A stretch of 64,000 nucleotides of DNA from JBCBCP01 sp038530575 (lineage in GTDB: Bacteria; Pseudomonadota; Alphaproteobacteria; Rhodobacterales; Rhodobacteraceae): the NCBI GenBank assembly GCA_038530575.1, contig JBCBCP010000004.1, positions 62,001 to 126,000 of the forward strand, written 5' to 3'. Positions within the stretch are counted from its first letter, which is position 1; every line of letters starts with the position of its first letter. Both the position numbers and the translations under genes were made by a program. Positions 9,221-17,085 of this stretch are shown here, piece after piece. The notes beneath the pieces are model-generated. The model was not told where the DNA came from, did no database searches, and worked only from the letters and a program-made list of their open reading frames with translations.

Positions 9221-9801
9221 CAGCTGTTCTCCTCTTCCGAGCCCGCTTCGGTCTCGATTTCGTCAAATTGCGTTTCGTCGATCACGCCCGCGGCTTTGCG
9301 CTGGCGCAGCATTTCCTTGATCAGGTCATCGGTCAGCACGAGCTTGGCATCGCTCAACCAGTCAAACTTAAGGCCAATCGTGCCTTCGGTCACGTTGATC
9401 AGCACCTCGTCGTCCTCGATACCCGCCAACTCGCCCTTGAAGCGGCGGCGCCCGTCGATCAGCTCGTCCGTCTCCAGCTTGGCGACGTAGCCCTCGAACA
9501 TCTCGAAGTCCTTCATCCGCGTTAGCGGGCGGTCGATTCCGGGGCTTGAGACTTCGAGCGTGTAGGCGTCGAGGATCGGATCCTCGACATCGAGCGTGGC
9601 CGACACCGCGTTGGAGATTTGCGCGCAGTCGTCCACCTCGATCCCGCCATCGGGGCGGTCGGCCATGATCTGCAGCGTCGTTTCCTTGCCGCTCATCAGG
9701 CGCACACGCACCAGCTCGAACCCCAGATCCTCGATCACCGGGGTAATGATCTCGGCCAGACGGCGATCAATGGCAGCTTTGGCGATCAGCGTGTTCGACA
9801 T
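9220..9801 (-). CDS. rimP: Ribosome maturation factor RimP
   Basis: RimP assists 30S subunit maturation. The 193-aa protein shows the DUF150 landmarks: GFELVRVRL, LQIMADRP, VDDCAQISNAVSATLD and the family-defining LEVSSPGIDRPL (about 93-104), followed by the SH3-like C-terminal domain with KFDWLSDAKLVLTDDLI. The ATG at 9801 (MSNTLIAK) is the natural start; an upstream extension of the frame has no family sequence. It heads the rimP-nusA-ylxR-infB operon. A rho-independent terminator-like hairpin ends only 23 bases upstream of the start codon. Confidence 0.95.
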   Translation of the reverse strand: MSNTLIAKAAIDRRLAEIITPVIEDLGFELVRVRLMSGKETTLQIMADRPDGGIEVDDCAQISNAVSATLDVEDPILDAYTLEVSSPGIDRPLTRMKDFEMFEGYVAKLETDELIDGRRRFKGELAGIEDDEVLINVTEGTIGLKFDWLSDAKLVLTDDLIKEMLRQRKAAGVIDETQFDEIETEAGSEEENS

Positions 9802-9824
9802 GGTTCCAGGTTCTGTTCGGGCAC

Positions 9825-9851
9825 AAAAAAACGGGCGCGCGGCCCGTTTGC
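9825..9851 (-). terminator. Rho-independent terminator / possible attenuator ahead of rimP
   Basis: Read on the minus strand, AAACGGGC and GCCCGTTT flank a short GC loop and are followed directly by a seven-T run. This is an intrinsic-terminator layout. It lies between the iminopeptidase/binding-protein pair and rimP, only 23 nt before the rimP ATG. It may simply end the upstream operon, or act as a leader attenuator for rimP-nusA-infB. Confidence 0.8.
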
Positions 9852-9932
9852 GTTTCCGGTGGTGCCTCGGTGTGGACCCGAAGCGCCGCTGTTGAGTGGC
9901 ATATAGACAGAAGGGGCCGGACGCGCAAGCCC

Positions 9933-10724
9933 TCAGGCTAGCCACCAACGTTCCGCAAGGCGCAGGTTGTCGAGCGGCGCGGCGCTGCCGATCTCTGCGG
10001 GGGCAAAGGCGCGGGGACCAGCGAGCGCTTCGGCAAGGCGCGTCAGTCCCGCCGGCGTCGGGTTTTCGGGGTGGTCGATCACGTCGACCATGTCGTGCAT
10101 CAGCGCCTCAAGCCGGGTATCAGCCGAGGCCATGCCCGTCAGGTCGACCGTGTCGGCCCAGCCTGCAGCGTTGTCTTTTGGGTGCGGCGCTACCCGTTCC
10201 AGGATCGCACGGCGCCCGGGCTCGTAGGTGGCGAGGCGGAACAGGCCCGTGCCAAGGGTTTCGTTATCAGGGTGCGAAATCAGGGCATCCGGTTGCGCCA
10301 TCCGCAACGGCAGCGTCGTGTCCGGCGCCAACTGCGTCAGCGTCACGGCATTGCCGTCTGCGGTTCCCCCCAGCGCTCGCGCCACCTGCGCCGCCACGAC
10401 TGGCGTACCATCGTGCCAAAGCGCATCCCGCAGTGTGAAGGTCCAGCTTCGCCCGCCATCGCTGCTCTGCCAGTCGGATGCCAGCCGTCCGCGCAATGTC
10501 CCGTCCGCGGCCACCTCTGTCAGCCCTTCAAGCACGCCATGGCGCGCCACGCTCAGAAACAGGCTTGGCGCATCGCTGGTCCACGCTTCACCCGGATCAG
10601 CGCTCAGCGCGGCGCGGAGCCGCCCCCCGCGCTGCGGCTGTGCCTGCGCCGACACGCCCGTCGCGGCCAGCAGCGCGGCAGCGGCACCGGAGGCAAAGAG
10701 CGCACGGCGGTCAAAGCGGGTCAT
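9933..10724 (-). CDS. Short DppA/OppA-like periplasmic binding protein with Tat-type signal
   Basis: A 263-aa exported protein resembling only the first half of a family-5 extracellular solute-binding protein. A DRRALFASGAAAALLAATG leader looks like a Tat or Sec signal with cleavage near AQA. LASDWQSSDGGRSWTFTLRDALWHDGTPV is the typical early domain. Normal family members are about 500 aa, so the second lobe is missing; the C-terminus ERWWLA ends cleanly. It starts inside the iminopeptidase stop (ATGA overlap), so the two are co-translated. No permease or ATPase genes adjoin it. It is perhaps a binding or scavenging protein rather than an ABC transporter component. Confidence 0.75.
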   Translation of the reverse strand: MTRFDRRALFASGAAAALLAATGVSAQAQPQRGGRLRAALSADPGEAWTSDAPSLFLSVARHGVLEGLTEVAADGTLRGRLASDWQSSDGGRSWTFTLRDALWHDGTPVVAAQVARALGGTADGNAVTLTQLAPDTTLPLRMAQPDALISHPDNETLGTGLFRLATYEPGRRAILERVAPHPKDNAAGWADTVDLTGMASADTRLEALMHDMVDVIDHPENPTPAGLTRLAEALAGPRAFAPAEIGSAAPLDNLRLAERWWLA

Positions 10725-11692
10725 TGGCTGGCAATCCTGTCCATGGTGCGCACCAGTTCAGCACTGATGCCCGGCTCGGACAAGGCATGACCCGCATTGC
10801 GCACCATTTTCAACTGCGCTTTTGGCCACGCCTCGGCCAGCGCATAGGCGCTGCTGGGCGGGCAAATCATGTCATAGCGGCCCTGCACAATCGTGCCGGG
10901 GATATGCGCGATCCGGCCCACATGGGACAGAATTTGCCCATCGAATTCCAGAAAGCCCGCGTTGATGAAATAGTGATTCTCCAGCCGGGCGAAGGCGCGC
11001 GCATACTCACCTGGCGCGTCCCCGCCACCGCCCGACGAATGGATCGAGGCGAGGGCATTTTCCCACGAGGCCCAGGCACGGGAATAGCGCGTCTCTTGCC
11101 CCAGATCGCCAGAGAACAGGCGGCGGTTATAGGCCTTGATCAGATCGCCCCGCTCGTCCTCGGGGATCGGGGCAACAAAGCGCTCCCACACTTCGGGCCA
11201 GAACTTGCCCGCGCCGCCGCCATAGAACCAGTCAAGCTCGGACTGCGTCATCAGGAACACGCCGCGCAAGACCAGCTCGCGCACACGGTCGGGGTGGGTC
11301 TGGGCATAGATCAGCGCCAGCGTCGCGCCCCACGAACCGCCAAAGGCGATCCAGTCATCAATCTCGAGCGCGGCGCGAATCGCCTCGATATCCGACACGA
11401 GGTGCCACGTGGTGTTGTGGTTCGTGGACGCATGAGGCCGCGACCGCCCGCAGCCGCGCTGGTCGAACAGCACAACGCGGAACACCTCAGGGTCGAAATA
11501 GCGGCGCATCGCGGGGCTGCACCCGCCGCCGGGGCCGCCATGCAGCACGACAACCGGAACGCCATCCGGGTTGCCGCATTGTTCGACATAGATGCGGTGC
11601 CCGTTGCCAACATCCATCATGCGCTGGTCGAACGGATCGACCGGCGGGTAAAGATACTGCACTGCGCGCTTTTGATCCGGGTACTTGTCCAT
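10721..11692 (-). CDS. pip: Proline iminopeptidase
   Basis: Alpha/beta-hydrolase that removes N-terminal proline from peptides (S33 family), 323 aa from the ATG at 11692. The oxyanion segment HGGPGGG is at about 51-57, RVVLFDQRGCGRS follows, and the nucleophile elbow GGSWGA has Ser120. LRGVFL and the C-terminal GRYDMICPP and RNAGHALSEPG supply the Asp and His regions. The frame is open further upstream but family similarity begins at MDKYPDQ. It is divergent from ubiG (49-bp gap) and coupled to the short binding protein, suggesting peptide scavenging. Confidence 0.93.
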   Translation of the reverse strand: MDKYPDQKRAVQYLYPPVDPFDQRMMDVGNGHRIYVEQCGNPDGVPVVVLHGGPGGGCSPAMRRYFDPEVFRVVLFDQRGCGRSRPHASTNHNTTWHLVSDIEAIRAALEIDDWIAFGGSWGATLALIYAQTHPDRVRELVLRGVFLMTQSELDWFYGGGAGKFWPEVWERFVAPIPEDERGDLIKAYNRRLFSGDLGQETRYSRAWASWENALASIHSSGGGGDAPGEYARAFARLENHYFINAGFLEFDGQILSHVGRIAHIPGTIVQGRYDMICPPSSAYALAEAWPKAQLKMVRNAGHALSEPGISAELVRTMDRIASQ

Positions 11693-11740
11693 AATCGGCC
11701 TATATAGGGCACCGCTGCACAAGAGCATATGGAGATCGGA

Positions 11741-12478
11741 ATGCAAAGCACGGTTGATGCCGCCGAGGTCGCGAAATTCGAGGCGATGGCCGCCGAATGG
11801 TGGGATCCAAACGGCAAGTTCAAACCGCTGCACATGCTTAACCCTTGTCGGCTGGATTATATCACACGCCAGATCGCCTCCGAGTATGACCGCGACCTAA
11901 GCACGCCCGCACCGTTCAAAGGGCTGCGTATTCTGGACATCGGCTGTGGCGGCGGGCTTCTGTGCGAGCCGATGGCGCGGCTGGGCGCCACGGTGGTGGG
12001 CGCCGATGCGGCGGAGCGGAACATTCCCGTGGCGCGGCTCCATGCGGAGCAATCCGGCCTCGACATCGATTACCGCCACACGACCGCCGAAGCCATGGCG
12101 GCCGCGGGCGAGCAATTCGACGCCGTGCTGAACATGGAAGTGGTCGAGCATGTCGCCGACCCGCTGGCCTACCTGACTGCCTGCCAGCAGCTTTTGAAAC
12201 CGGGCGGGCTGCACATCTGTTCGACCATCAACCGCAACCCCAAAAGCTATATGATGGCGATCATCGGCGCAGAGCATGTGATGCGCTGGCTGCCCAAGGG
12301 CACGCATGAATGGTCGAAATTCATCACCCCGGATGAGCTGTTCAAGCTGCTGGAAGAGGCTGGTCTTGAGCCTGTCGACCGGCGCGGCTTTGTCTTCAAT
12401 CCGCTGACATGGGGCTGGCGCCTGTCGGAGCGGGATCTGAGCGTGAATTACGTGACCGCGGCGATCAAGCCCGCCTAA
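11741..12478 (+). CDS. ubiG: Ubiquinone biosynthesis O-methyltransferase UbiG
   Basis: SAM-dependent methyltransferase for both O-methylations in ubiquinone synthesis. The 245-aa protein has KFEAMAAEWWDPNGKFKPLH at the N-terminus (diagnostic for UbiG), SAM-binding LDIGCGGG at about 65-72 and the catalytic-region NMEVVEHV. The ATG at 11741 has GGAG 8 nt upstream; an ATG at 11729 lies four codons earlier without a Shine-Dalgarno sequence. The 3' end overlaps the convergent marR gene by 4 bp. Ubiquinone is also the electron acceptor of the reaction centre encoded later in the window. Confidence 0.96.
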   Translation: MQSTVDAAEVAKFEAMAAEWWDPNGKFKPLHMLNPCRLDYITRQIASEYDRDLSTPAPFKGLRILDIGCGGGLLCEPMARLGATVVGADAAERNIPVARLHAEQSGLDIDYRHTTAEAMAAAGEQFDAVLNMEVVEHVADPLAYLTACQQLLKPGGLHICSTINRNPKSYMMAIIGAEHVMRWLPKGTHEWSKFITPDELFKLLEEAGLEPVDRRGFVFNPLTWGWRLSERDLSVNYVTAAIKPA

Positions 12479-12906
12479 ACGCCGCTACGCAAGGCGCGCA
12501 GTACACGGATGGCCGTGCGGATGTCTTCCGCGCCAATCTGCTGCACCACATCTGCGAACACGGGCGCCGCCGCCCCTGCCGCCTCGTCCCGGACGCGGCG
12601 CCCGGCGGGGCTGATCGCGACCAGCTTGCGCCGCGCATCGTCCCAATCGGGGCGGATGTGGACATATCCCGCCGCTTCCAGCTTGCTGAGCGTGTTGGTG
12701 ATTGCACCGCGGGTCAGGCCAAACACTTCGGCCAGCTGTGCCGGTGTCCGCTCTTTTCCGTGCCAGGCGAGGTGGTTGAGGACGCTGAAATGCGAAATCT
12801 CCATGCCCTTCGGCAGCTCGCGGCTGAGCCGATGGCGCACGACCTGATCGGCCGCCAGCACCTCGCTGAAAAGCGAAATCGCAACAGTGTCCTTAGCTTC
12901 GCTCAC
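12475..12906 (-). CDS. MarR-family transcriptional regulator
   Basis: A 143-aa winged-helix regulator. The helix-turn-helix is at about 50-80 (TPAQLAEVFGLTRGAITNTLSKLEAAG), with a wing at about 82-96 (HIRPDWDDARRKLVAISPAG) matching the MarR D-x-R-x3 signature. Terminal helices would form the dimer. The ATG lies inside the stop of the preceding nitrilase-like gene (ATGA), so it is the distal member of a grxC-nitrilase-marR unit and could autoregulate it. The ligand is unknown. Confidence 0.9.
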   Translation of the reverse strand: MSEAKDTVAISLFSEVLAADQVVRHRLSRELPKGMEISHFSVLNHLAWHGKERTPAQLAEVFGLTRGAITNTLSKLEAAGYVHIRPDWDDARRKLVAISPAGRRVRDEAAGAAAPVFADVVQQIGAEDIRTAIRVLRALRSGV

Positions 12907-13730
12907 ACATTTGGTCCTTCGAATGCCCGCGCGTTGGCCAAAGCCGGTATGCGCGCGCGCGCATCATCTACTGCGCTCGGGTCGAGGTCAAAGCGGTAAA
13001 CCCCCGCATCCGTGCCAGCATCGAGCATGACAGTACCCCAGGGATCAATGACGAGGCTGTGGCCATGGGTCTTGCGCGCTGGCCCCTCTGCCGCGACGTG
13101 GGTGCCGGTCTGGGCCGCCGCGATCACCCACGCGCCGTTCTCGATGGCTCGGGCGCGCAGCAGGCTTTCCCAATGCGCGGCCCCGGTGACGGGTGAAAAC
13201 GCCGACGGGTAAAGCAGCACGCGCGCGCCCGCCCGGGTCAGCGCCGACGACAGGGCGGGAAATCGCATGTCATAGCAAATCATCATGCCCACAGCGCCCA
13301 GCGGCGTATCCACGAGGGTTGCTTGCGTGCCCGGCGCATAACGGGCCGACTCGCGGTACTTCTCATCCGCGTCAATCGACACGTCGAACATGTGGATCTT
13401 GTCGTATCGCGCGGCGATCTGCCCATCGGGGGTGATCATGAACGACCGGTTGGCAAACCGATCGGGACCGCGCAGCGCAAGCGAGCCAACAGGCAGCCAG
13501 ATGCGGTGCTCACGCGCAGCCGTGCGCAATGCGGCAAGTGTCGGGTCTGTATCTTCGGTATGCAGCACGGCGTCTTGCCGCGCCTTGGACAAAGACACGA
13601 TATTCGTCACCTCTGGCGTTGCAACAAATTCGGCACCGCCCTGCGCCGCCTCGGCGATCATTGACAGCGTCACCGGCAGGTTGGCCTCCGGATCATCGCC
13701 CGCGGTCAGCTGCAGCAGCGCGGCGCGCAC
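12903..13730 (-). CDS. Carbon-nitrogen hydrolase (Nit/omega-amidase-like)
   Basis: Cytosolic nitrilase-superfamily amidase, 275 aa. The catalytic triad is visible as Glu40 (EFVATPEVTN), Lys111 (RYDKIHMFD) and Cys152 (MMICYDMRFP). The KIHMFD and ICYDMRFP forms resemble the Nit1/Nit2 branch, whose members hydrolyse deaminated glutathione or omega-amides. The neighbouring glutaredoxin gene makes a glutathione-repair role plausible. The start is GTG at 13730, one base after the grxC stop; the longer open frame upstream runs antisense-free through grxC and lacks family sequence. The gene overlaps marR by 4 bp. Confidence 0.88.
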   Translation of the reverse strand: MRAALLQLTAGDDPEANLPVTLSMIAEAAQGGAEFVATPEVTNIVSLSKARQDAVLHTEDTDPTLAALRTAAREHRIWLPVGSLALRGPDRFANRSFMITPDGQIAARYDKIHMFDVSIDADEKYRESARYAPGTQATLVDTPLGAVGMMICYDMRFPALSSALTRAGARVLLYPSAFSPVTGAAHWESLLRARAIENGAWVIAAAQTGTHVAAEGPARKTHGHSLVIDPWGTVMLDAGTDAGVYRFDLDPSAVDDARARIPALANARAFEGPNV

Positions 13731-13731
13731 C

Positions 13732-13989
13732 TCAGGCAGCCAGCAGCGGGTCGAGCTTGCCAGCACGCTCCAGCGCATAAAGATCGTCGCAGCCACCCAC
13801 GTGCGTCTCGCCGATAAAGATCTGCGGCACAGTGCGGCCCCCATTTGCCCGCGCGATCATCTCGGCCTTGCGCTCGGGCTGGGCCAACACGTCAACCTCG
13901 GCAAAGTCCACACCCTTTTCCGTCAGCAAACGCTTGGCCGCATGGCAAAAACCGCACAAGGGCGAAGTGTAAATTTCAACGTCTTTCAT
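13732..13989 (-). CDS. grxC: Glutaredoxin 3
   Basis: An 85-aa dithiol glutaredoxin that reduces disulfides with glutathione. The active site is Cys12-Gly-Phe-Cys15 (classic forms are CPYC; CGFC is a known variant). GGRTVPQIFIGETHVGGCDDL gives the cis-Pro TVP loop and the GG-x-DDL glutathione site. The ATG at 13989 is preceded by GGAG at 7 nt. It is the first gene of the grxC-nitrilase-marR group. Confidence 0.95.
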   Translation of the reverse strand: MKDVEIYTSPLCGFCHAAKRLLTEKGVDFAEVDVLAQPERKAEMIARANGGRTVPQIFIGETHVGGCDDLYALERAGKLDPLLAA

Positions 13990-14020
13990 CTTTTGCTCCA
14001 TCTGGCTCGATGGACAAGAT

Positions 14021-14770
14021 TTAGGCGCGGGGGACGACGCGTGCCAGTGCCAGCACGCAAACCTCCGTTGCACCCGCGGCAAGGGCCGCCCGCGTTGCCG
14101 CCGAAAGGGTTGCGCCGGTGGTCAGGACATCATCGACGATCAGCACCCGCCGGCCGCGCAGGACGTCCGCGCGTCTTGGGGTAACAGCAATGGCCCCATC
14201 AAGGATCCGGGCCCGCTCCCCCCGCGACTTTCCATCAAGGCTTGGCGTTGCGACGGTACGCTGAAAAACATCGAGGCAGACGTCACTGGCCGTACGCAAG
14301 GCCAGCGCCTGTGCGAGCAGCGCCGACTGGTTGTACCGCCGCCGCAGCAAGCGCCAGCGGTGCAGCGGAATGGGGACGATCAGCGTATCTTCGGTGATCA
14401 ACTCAACCGCAGCCAGCGCAAGCCACCGGGCCGCTACGTGGGCGAGTTCTATTTTGTCGCCGTGCTTGAACCCCAGGATCAGCTTGCGCGCGATCCCGTC
14501 ATATTCCAGCGCTGCGCGGCCCTGGCTCCAGACAGGCGGTTCAGCAAGGCAGGTATCGCATTGCACCCGGTCTGGGCCAGCCACGCCAGGCAAAGGAACA
14601 CCGCAGCTGTCGCAGACGGTGCCACCAATGAAAGGGGTATCGCGCCAGCAGCCGGCACACAGGCCCTCGTCCCCCTCAACCACGCAACCGCAGCCAAGGC
14701 AACGCGGCGGGTAAACAACCCGAAGTGCGGTTTGAATTGCGCTTGCGATCACCCTATCTGTCCGCCCCAT
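14021..14770 (-). CDS. comF: ComF-family phosphoribosyltransferase-like protein
   Basis: ComF homologue of about 249 aa. The N-terminus has paired CxxC zinc motifs (C24/C27, C38/C41, C53/C56, C71/C74). The C-terminus has the PRPP-binding loop VLIVDDVLTTGAT at about 209-221. ComF is needed for DNA uptake in naturally competent bacteria; elsewhere its role is unclear. The start is uncertain: the ATG at 14770 overlaps the start of the divergent methyltransferase by two bases, while a GTG at 14752 with an upstream GGGGCGG would separate them. Function beyond the family name is inferred. Confidence 0.88.
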   Translation of the reverse strand: MGRTDRVIASAIQTALRVVYPPRCLGCGCVVEGDEGLCAGCWRDTPFIGGTVCDSCGVPLPGVAGPDRVQCDTCLAEPPVWSQGRAALEYDGIARKLILGFKHGDKIELAHVAARWLALAAVELITEDTLIVPIPLHRWRLLRRRYNQSALLAQALALRTASDVCLDVFQRTVATPSLDGKSRGERARILDGAIAVTPRRADVLRGRRVLIVDDVLTTGATLSAATRAALAAGATEVCVLALARVVPRA

Positions 14771-15584
14771 GCAACCGTTGTCCGACCGCTCCGCTCTGCT
14801 TACCAACCGTGCCCGTGCAGCCAAAGCCGGAACGGTCGACTTCCTACATGCAGCCGCCATTGACGAGGTTCAGGATCGCGCGGCAATGGTTAACAAGTCG
14901 TTTAAGCAGATTGCCATCGTCACGGGTCATTCAGACCTCTGGCAAGCGGCCTTTCCATCGGCAAAGATCGTTTCGGACGACGACACGCTTGCGCTAGACG
15001 CCGGCGCGCATGATCTGGTGATCCACGCAATGGCGCTGCACTGGGCGTCGGACCCGGTGGGGCAGTTGATCCAGTGCCGCCGTGCGCTGCAGCCTGACGG
15101 TTTGCTTCTGGCCATTGCACCGGGGGGCCAAACCTTGCACGAGCTGCGCGCCTGCCTGGCCGAGGCGGAGATTGGCCGAACCGGGGGCTTGTCCCCCCGT
15201 GTGGCGCCCATGGGCGAGGTCCGTGACCTCGGAGCGCTGCTGCAGCGTGCGGGGCTTGCTCTGCCGGTTGCCGATACCGTCCCGTTGCGCGCCGTCTATC
15301 CAAATGCGCTGGCGCTGATGCATGACCTGCGCGGGATGGGAGAGGGTAATGCGATGACGGGAAGGCAACGAACGATGACGCCCCGCGGCTTGTTGACCGA
15401 CGCCGCCGCGCGCTATGCCGAAGCTTTTTCCGCACCCGAAGGCGGCGTGGAAGCAACGTTCGAGCTGATCGCGCTGACCGGCTGGGCGCCCGATGCCAGC
15501 CAGCCGCAACCTTTGCGGCCCGGCTCTGCCACGGCCCGGCTGGCGGATGCGCTTGGTACGGATGAGACGAAGCTGCGCGATTGA
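14769..15584 (+). CDS. SAM-dependent methyltransferase-like protein (NDUFAF5/BioC type)
   Basis: A 271-aa class I methyltransferase-fold protein beginning LSDRSALLTNRARA, typical of the alphaproteobacterial relatives of mitochondrial NDUFAF5 (a complex I assembly factor). The fold is compact: DLVIHAMALHWASDPVGQL and LQPDGLLLAIAPGGQTLHELR are the post-I and motif III regions, but the glycine-rich motif I is degenerate (IAIVTGHSDL). Enzymatic activity and substrate are unknown. It is divergent from comF with start codons touching, and lies 51 bp upstream of hemH. Confidence 0.82.
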   Translation: MQPLSDRSALLTNRARAAKAGTVDFLHAAAIDEVQDRAAMVNKSFKQIAIVTGHSDLWQAAFPSAKIVSDDDTLALDAGAHDLVIHAMALHWASDPVGQLIQCRRALQPDGLLLAIAPGGQTLHELRACLAEAEIGRTGGLSPRVAPMGEVRDLGALLQRAGLALPVADTVPLRAVYPNALALMHDLRGMGEGNAMTGRQRTMTPRGLLTDAAARYAEAFSAPEGGVEATFELIALTGWAPDASQPQPLRPGSATARLADALGTDETKLRD

Positions 15585-15635
15585 CCAAAGCACAAAAGCC
15601 TTTATCTGGTGCACTGACCAAACCCCGGAGCCCCC

Positions 15636-16697
15636 ATGTTGGACGCGACAAAAACAGCCAAACGCCCCGTGCACGCAGGACCGGACCACCCGGCGATCCC
15701 TGCGGAGAAGGTTGGCATCCTGCTCGCCAACCTCGGCACGCCGGACAATTACGACTACTGGTCGATGCGCCGGTACCTGTCCGAATTCCTGTCGGACCGA
15801 CGGGTGATCGACTACAGCCCGTGGATCTGGCAGCCCCTCCTGCAACTGGTGATCCTGTCGAAACGCCCGTTCAGCTCGGGCGCGGCGTATAAATCCATCT
15901 GGAACCACGAGGCGGGCGAAAGCCCCCTGATGACGATCACCAAGGACCAGACGGCCAAGATCAAGGACACGATGCACGCCCGCTACGGCGATCAGGTGAT
16001 GGTCGACTTCTGCATGCGCTATGGCAATCCATCGACGCAATCGAAGGTGCGCGAGATGGCTGCGGCAGGATGCCAGAAGATCCTGTTCTTTCCGCTTTAC
16101 CCGCATTACGCCGGGGCGACATCGGCCACCGCGAACGACCAGTTCTTTCGCGCGCTGATGGCCGAAAAATGGCAGCCGGTGACCCGCACCGTGCGCCCTT
16201 ACTACGACCACCCGGAGTATATCGAAGCCCTCGCGCAGTCGATCGAACGGGCCTATGCAAACCTCGACACGCGCCCGGATATCCTCGTGTGCTCCTATCA
16301 CGGCGTGCCGCAGCGCTACCTGATGGAGGGCGACCCGTACCACTGCCAGTGCGTGAAAACGACGCGCCTGCTTAAAGAGCGGCTGGGCTGGGACGATACC
16401 GACATCACCACGACCTTCCAGTCACGGTTCGGCCCCGAAGAATGGTTGAAGCCCTACACCGTCGAAGAAGTCGCGCGCCTTGCCGAAGATGGCAAGAAAA
16501 ACATCGCCGTCTGCGCGCCGGCCTTCTCTGCTGACTGCATCGAAACGCTCGAAGAGATTAACGAAGAGATCAAGGAAAGTTTTGAAGAAGCGGGCGGAGA
16601 GCACTTTACCTACATCCCCTGCCTCAACGACGACGACGCCCATATCAAGGCGCTGTCCACTGTGATCGAGGAAAACCTGCGCGGCTGGCTGGATTAA
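15636..16697 (+). CDS. hemH: Ferrochelatase
   Basis: Inserts ferrous iron into protoporphyrin IX to make protohaem; in a phototroph it competes with magnesium chelatase for the same porphyrin. The 353-aa protein has LLANLGTPDNYDYWSMRRYL near the N-terminus, RYGNPS, FFPLYPHYAGATSAT and the catalytic histidine in SYHGVPQRYL (His222). CPAFSADC is replaced by CAPAFSADCIETLEEI, normal for the family. The ATG at 15636 was selected. An intrinsic terminator follows at 16721. Haem from this enzyme serves PufC and respiratory cytochromes. Confidence 0.97.
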   Translation: MLDATKTAKRPVHAGPDHPAIPAEKVGILLANLGTPDNYDYWSMRRYLSEFLSDRRVIDYSPWIWQPLLQLVILSKRPFSSGAAYKSIWNHEAGESPLMTITKDQTAKIKDTMHARYGDQVMVDFCMRYGNPSTQSKVREMAAAGCQKILFFPLYPHYAGATSATANDQFFRALMAEKWQPVTRTVRPYYDHPEYIEALAQSIERAYANLDTRPDILVCSYHGVPQRYLMEGDPYHCQCVKTTRLLKERLGWDDTDITTTFQSRFGPEEWLKPYTVEEVARLAEDGKKNIAVCAPAFSADCIETLEEINEEIKESFEEAGGEHFTYIPCLNDDDAHIKALSTVIEENLRGWLD

Positions 16698-16720
16698 GTC
16701 TTCACCGTCCCCTCAAACAC

Positions 16721-16749
16721 AAAAAAGGCGGCTCGGAAGCCGCCTTTTT
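16721..16749. terminator. Bidirectional intrinsic terminator between hemH and a small gene
   Basis: GGCGGC and GCCGCC form a 6-bp stem around a TCGGAA loop, with six A on the left and five T on the right. It can therefore end both hemH (plus strand) and the convergent 59-aa gene (minus strand). Confidence 0.92.
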
Positions 16750-16768
16750 CGATGTGTTTTGTCAAGCC

Positions 16769-16948
16769 TTAGTCGGCGACAGCAGCCGCCACGATGACGA
16801 GCAGCAGCAGCGGCAGGACGATGCCTGCGGACGAGCTGGCCGCCTCTTCGACGATGACCGGTGCTTCGATGACCGGGTCAGCCGGTGCACCAGCGAAAGC
16901 GGTGGAAGCAGCTGCAGTCAGTGCGGCGGCGAGAACGAGTTTTTTCAT
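16769..16948 (-). CDS. 59-aa secreted/membrane small protein
   Basis: Reading frame with a strong ribosome-binding site (GGAGG, 6 nt before the ATG). The product has a signal peptide (MKKLVLAAALTAAASTAFAG, cleavage after AFA), a short acidic/proline linker (PADPVIEAPVIVEEAA) and a C-terminal hydrophobic segment (about 41-58, rich in Leu, Val and Ala) that could anchor it. Function is not recognised. Its promoter side (16949-17085) contains a short palindrome and a 15-bp hairpin. It shares a bidirectional terminator with hemH. Confidence 0.8.
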   Translation of the reverse strand: MKKLVLAAALTAAASTAFAGAPADPVIEAPVIVEEAASSSAGIVLPLLLLVIVAAAVAD

Positions 16949-16971
16949 ATTAACCTCCAGTATTAGCGCGC

Positions 16972-16984
16972 TGGCATGATGCCA
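16972..16984. promoter_or_regulatory. 13-bp palindrome upstream of the 59-aa gene
   Basis: TGGCAT-G-ATGCCA is a perfect inverted repeat 24 bases upstream of the small gene's ATG, in its probable 5' untranslated region or promoter. It could be an operator or a small hairpin. No known regulator site is claimed. Confidence 0.45.
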
Positions 16985-17020
16985 ACACGCTCCCAAGACT
17001 TACCTCGTGGCTTTGGTAAA

Positions 17021-17058
17021 GCATCGAATCTGTCTGATTGCAAAGACGGATTCGATGC
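17021..17058. other. Strong 15-bp hairpin between L,D-transpeptidase and small-protein genes
   Basis: GCATCGAATCTGTCT (17021-17035) pairs with AGACGGATTCGATGC (17044-17058) around an 8-base loop. The one imperfection is a U-G wobble if read on the plus strand or a C-A mismatch on the minus strand. It follows the transpeptidase stop by 27 bases and is trailed on the minus strand only by TTTA, so it is a weak terminator, an RNA-stability element or an operator. Confidence 0.6.
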
Positions 17059-17085
17059 TGCAGCGCCGCAATCGGCAAAATGTCG

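Noticed and set aside
14994..16343. 449-codon minus-strand frame over the methyltransferase and hemH
   Set aside because: It is the complement of two well-conserved genes on the plus strand and lacks any start context.
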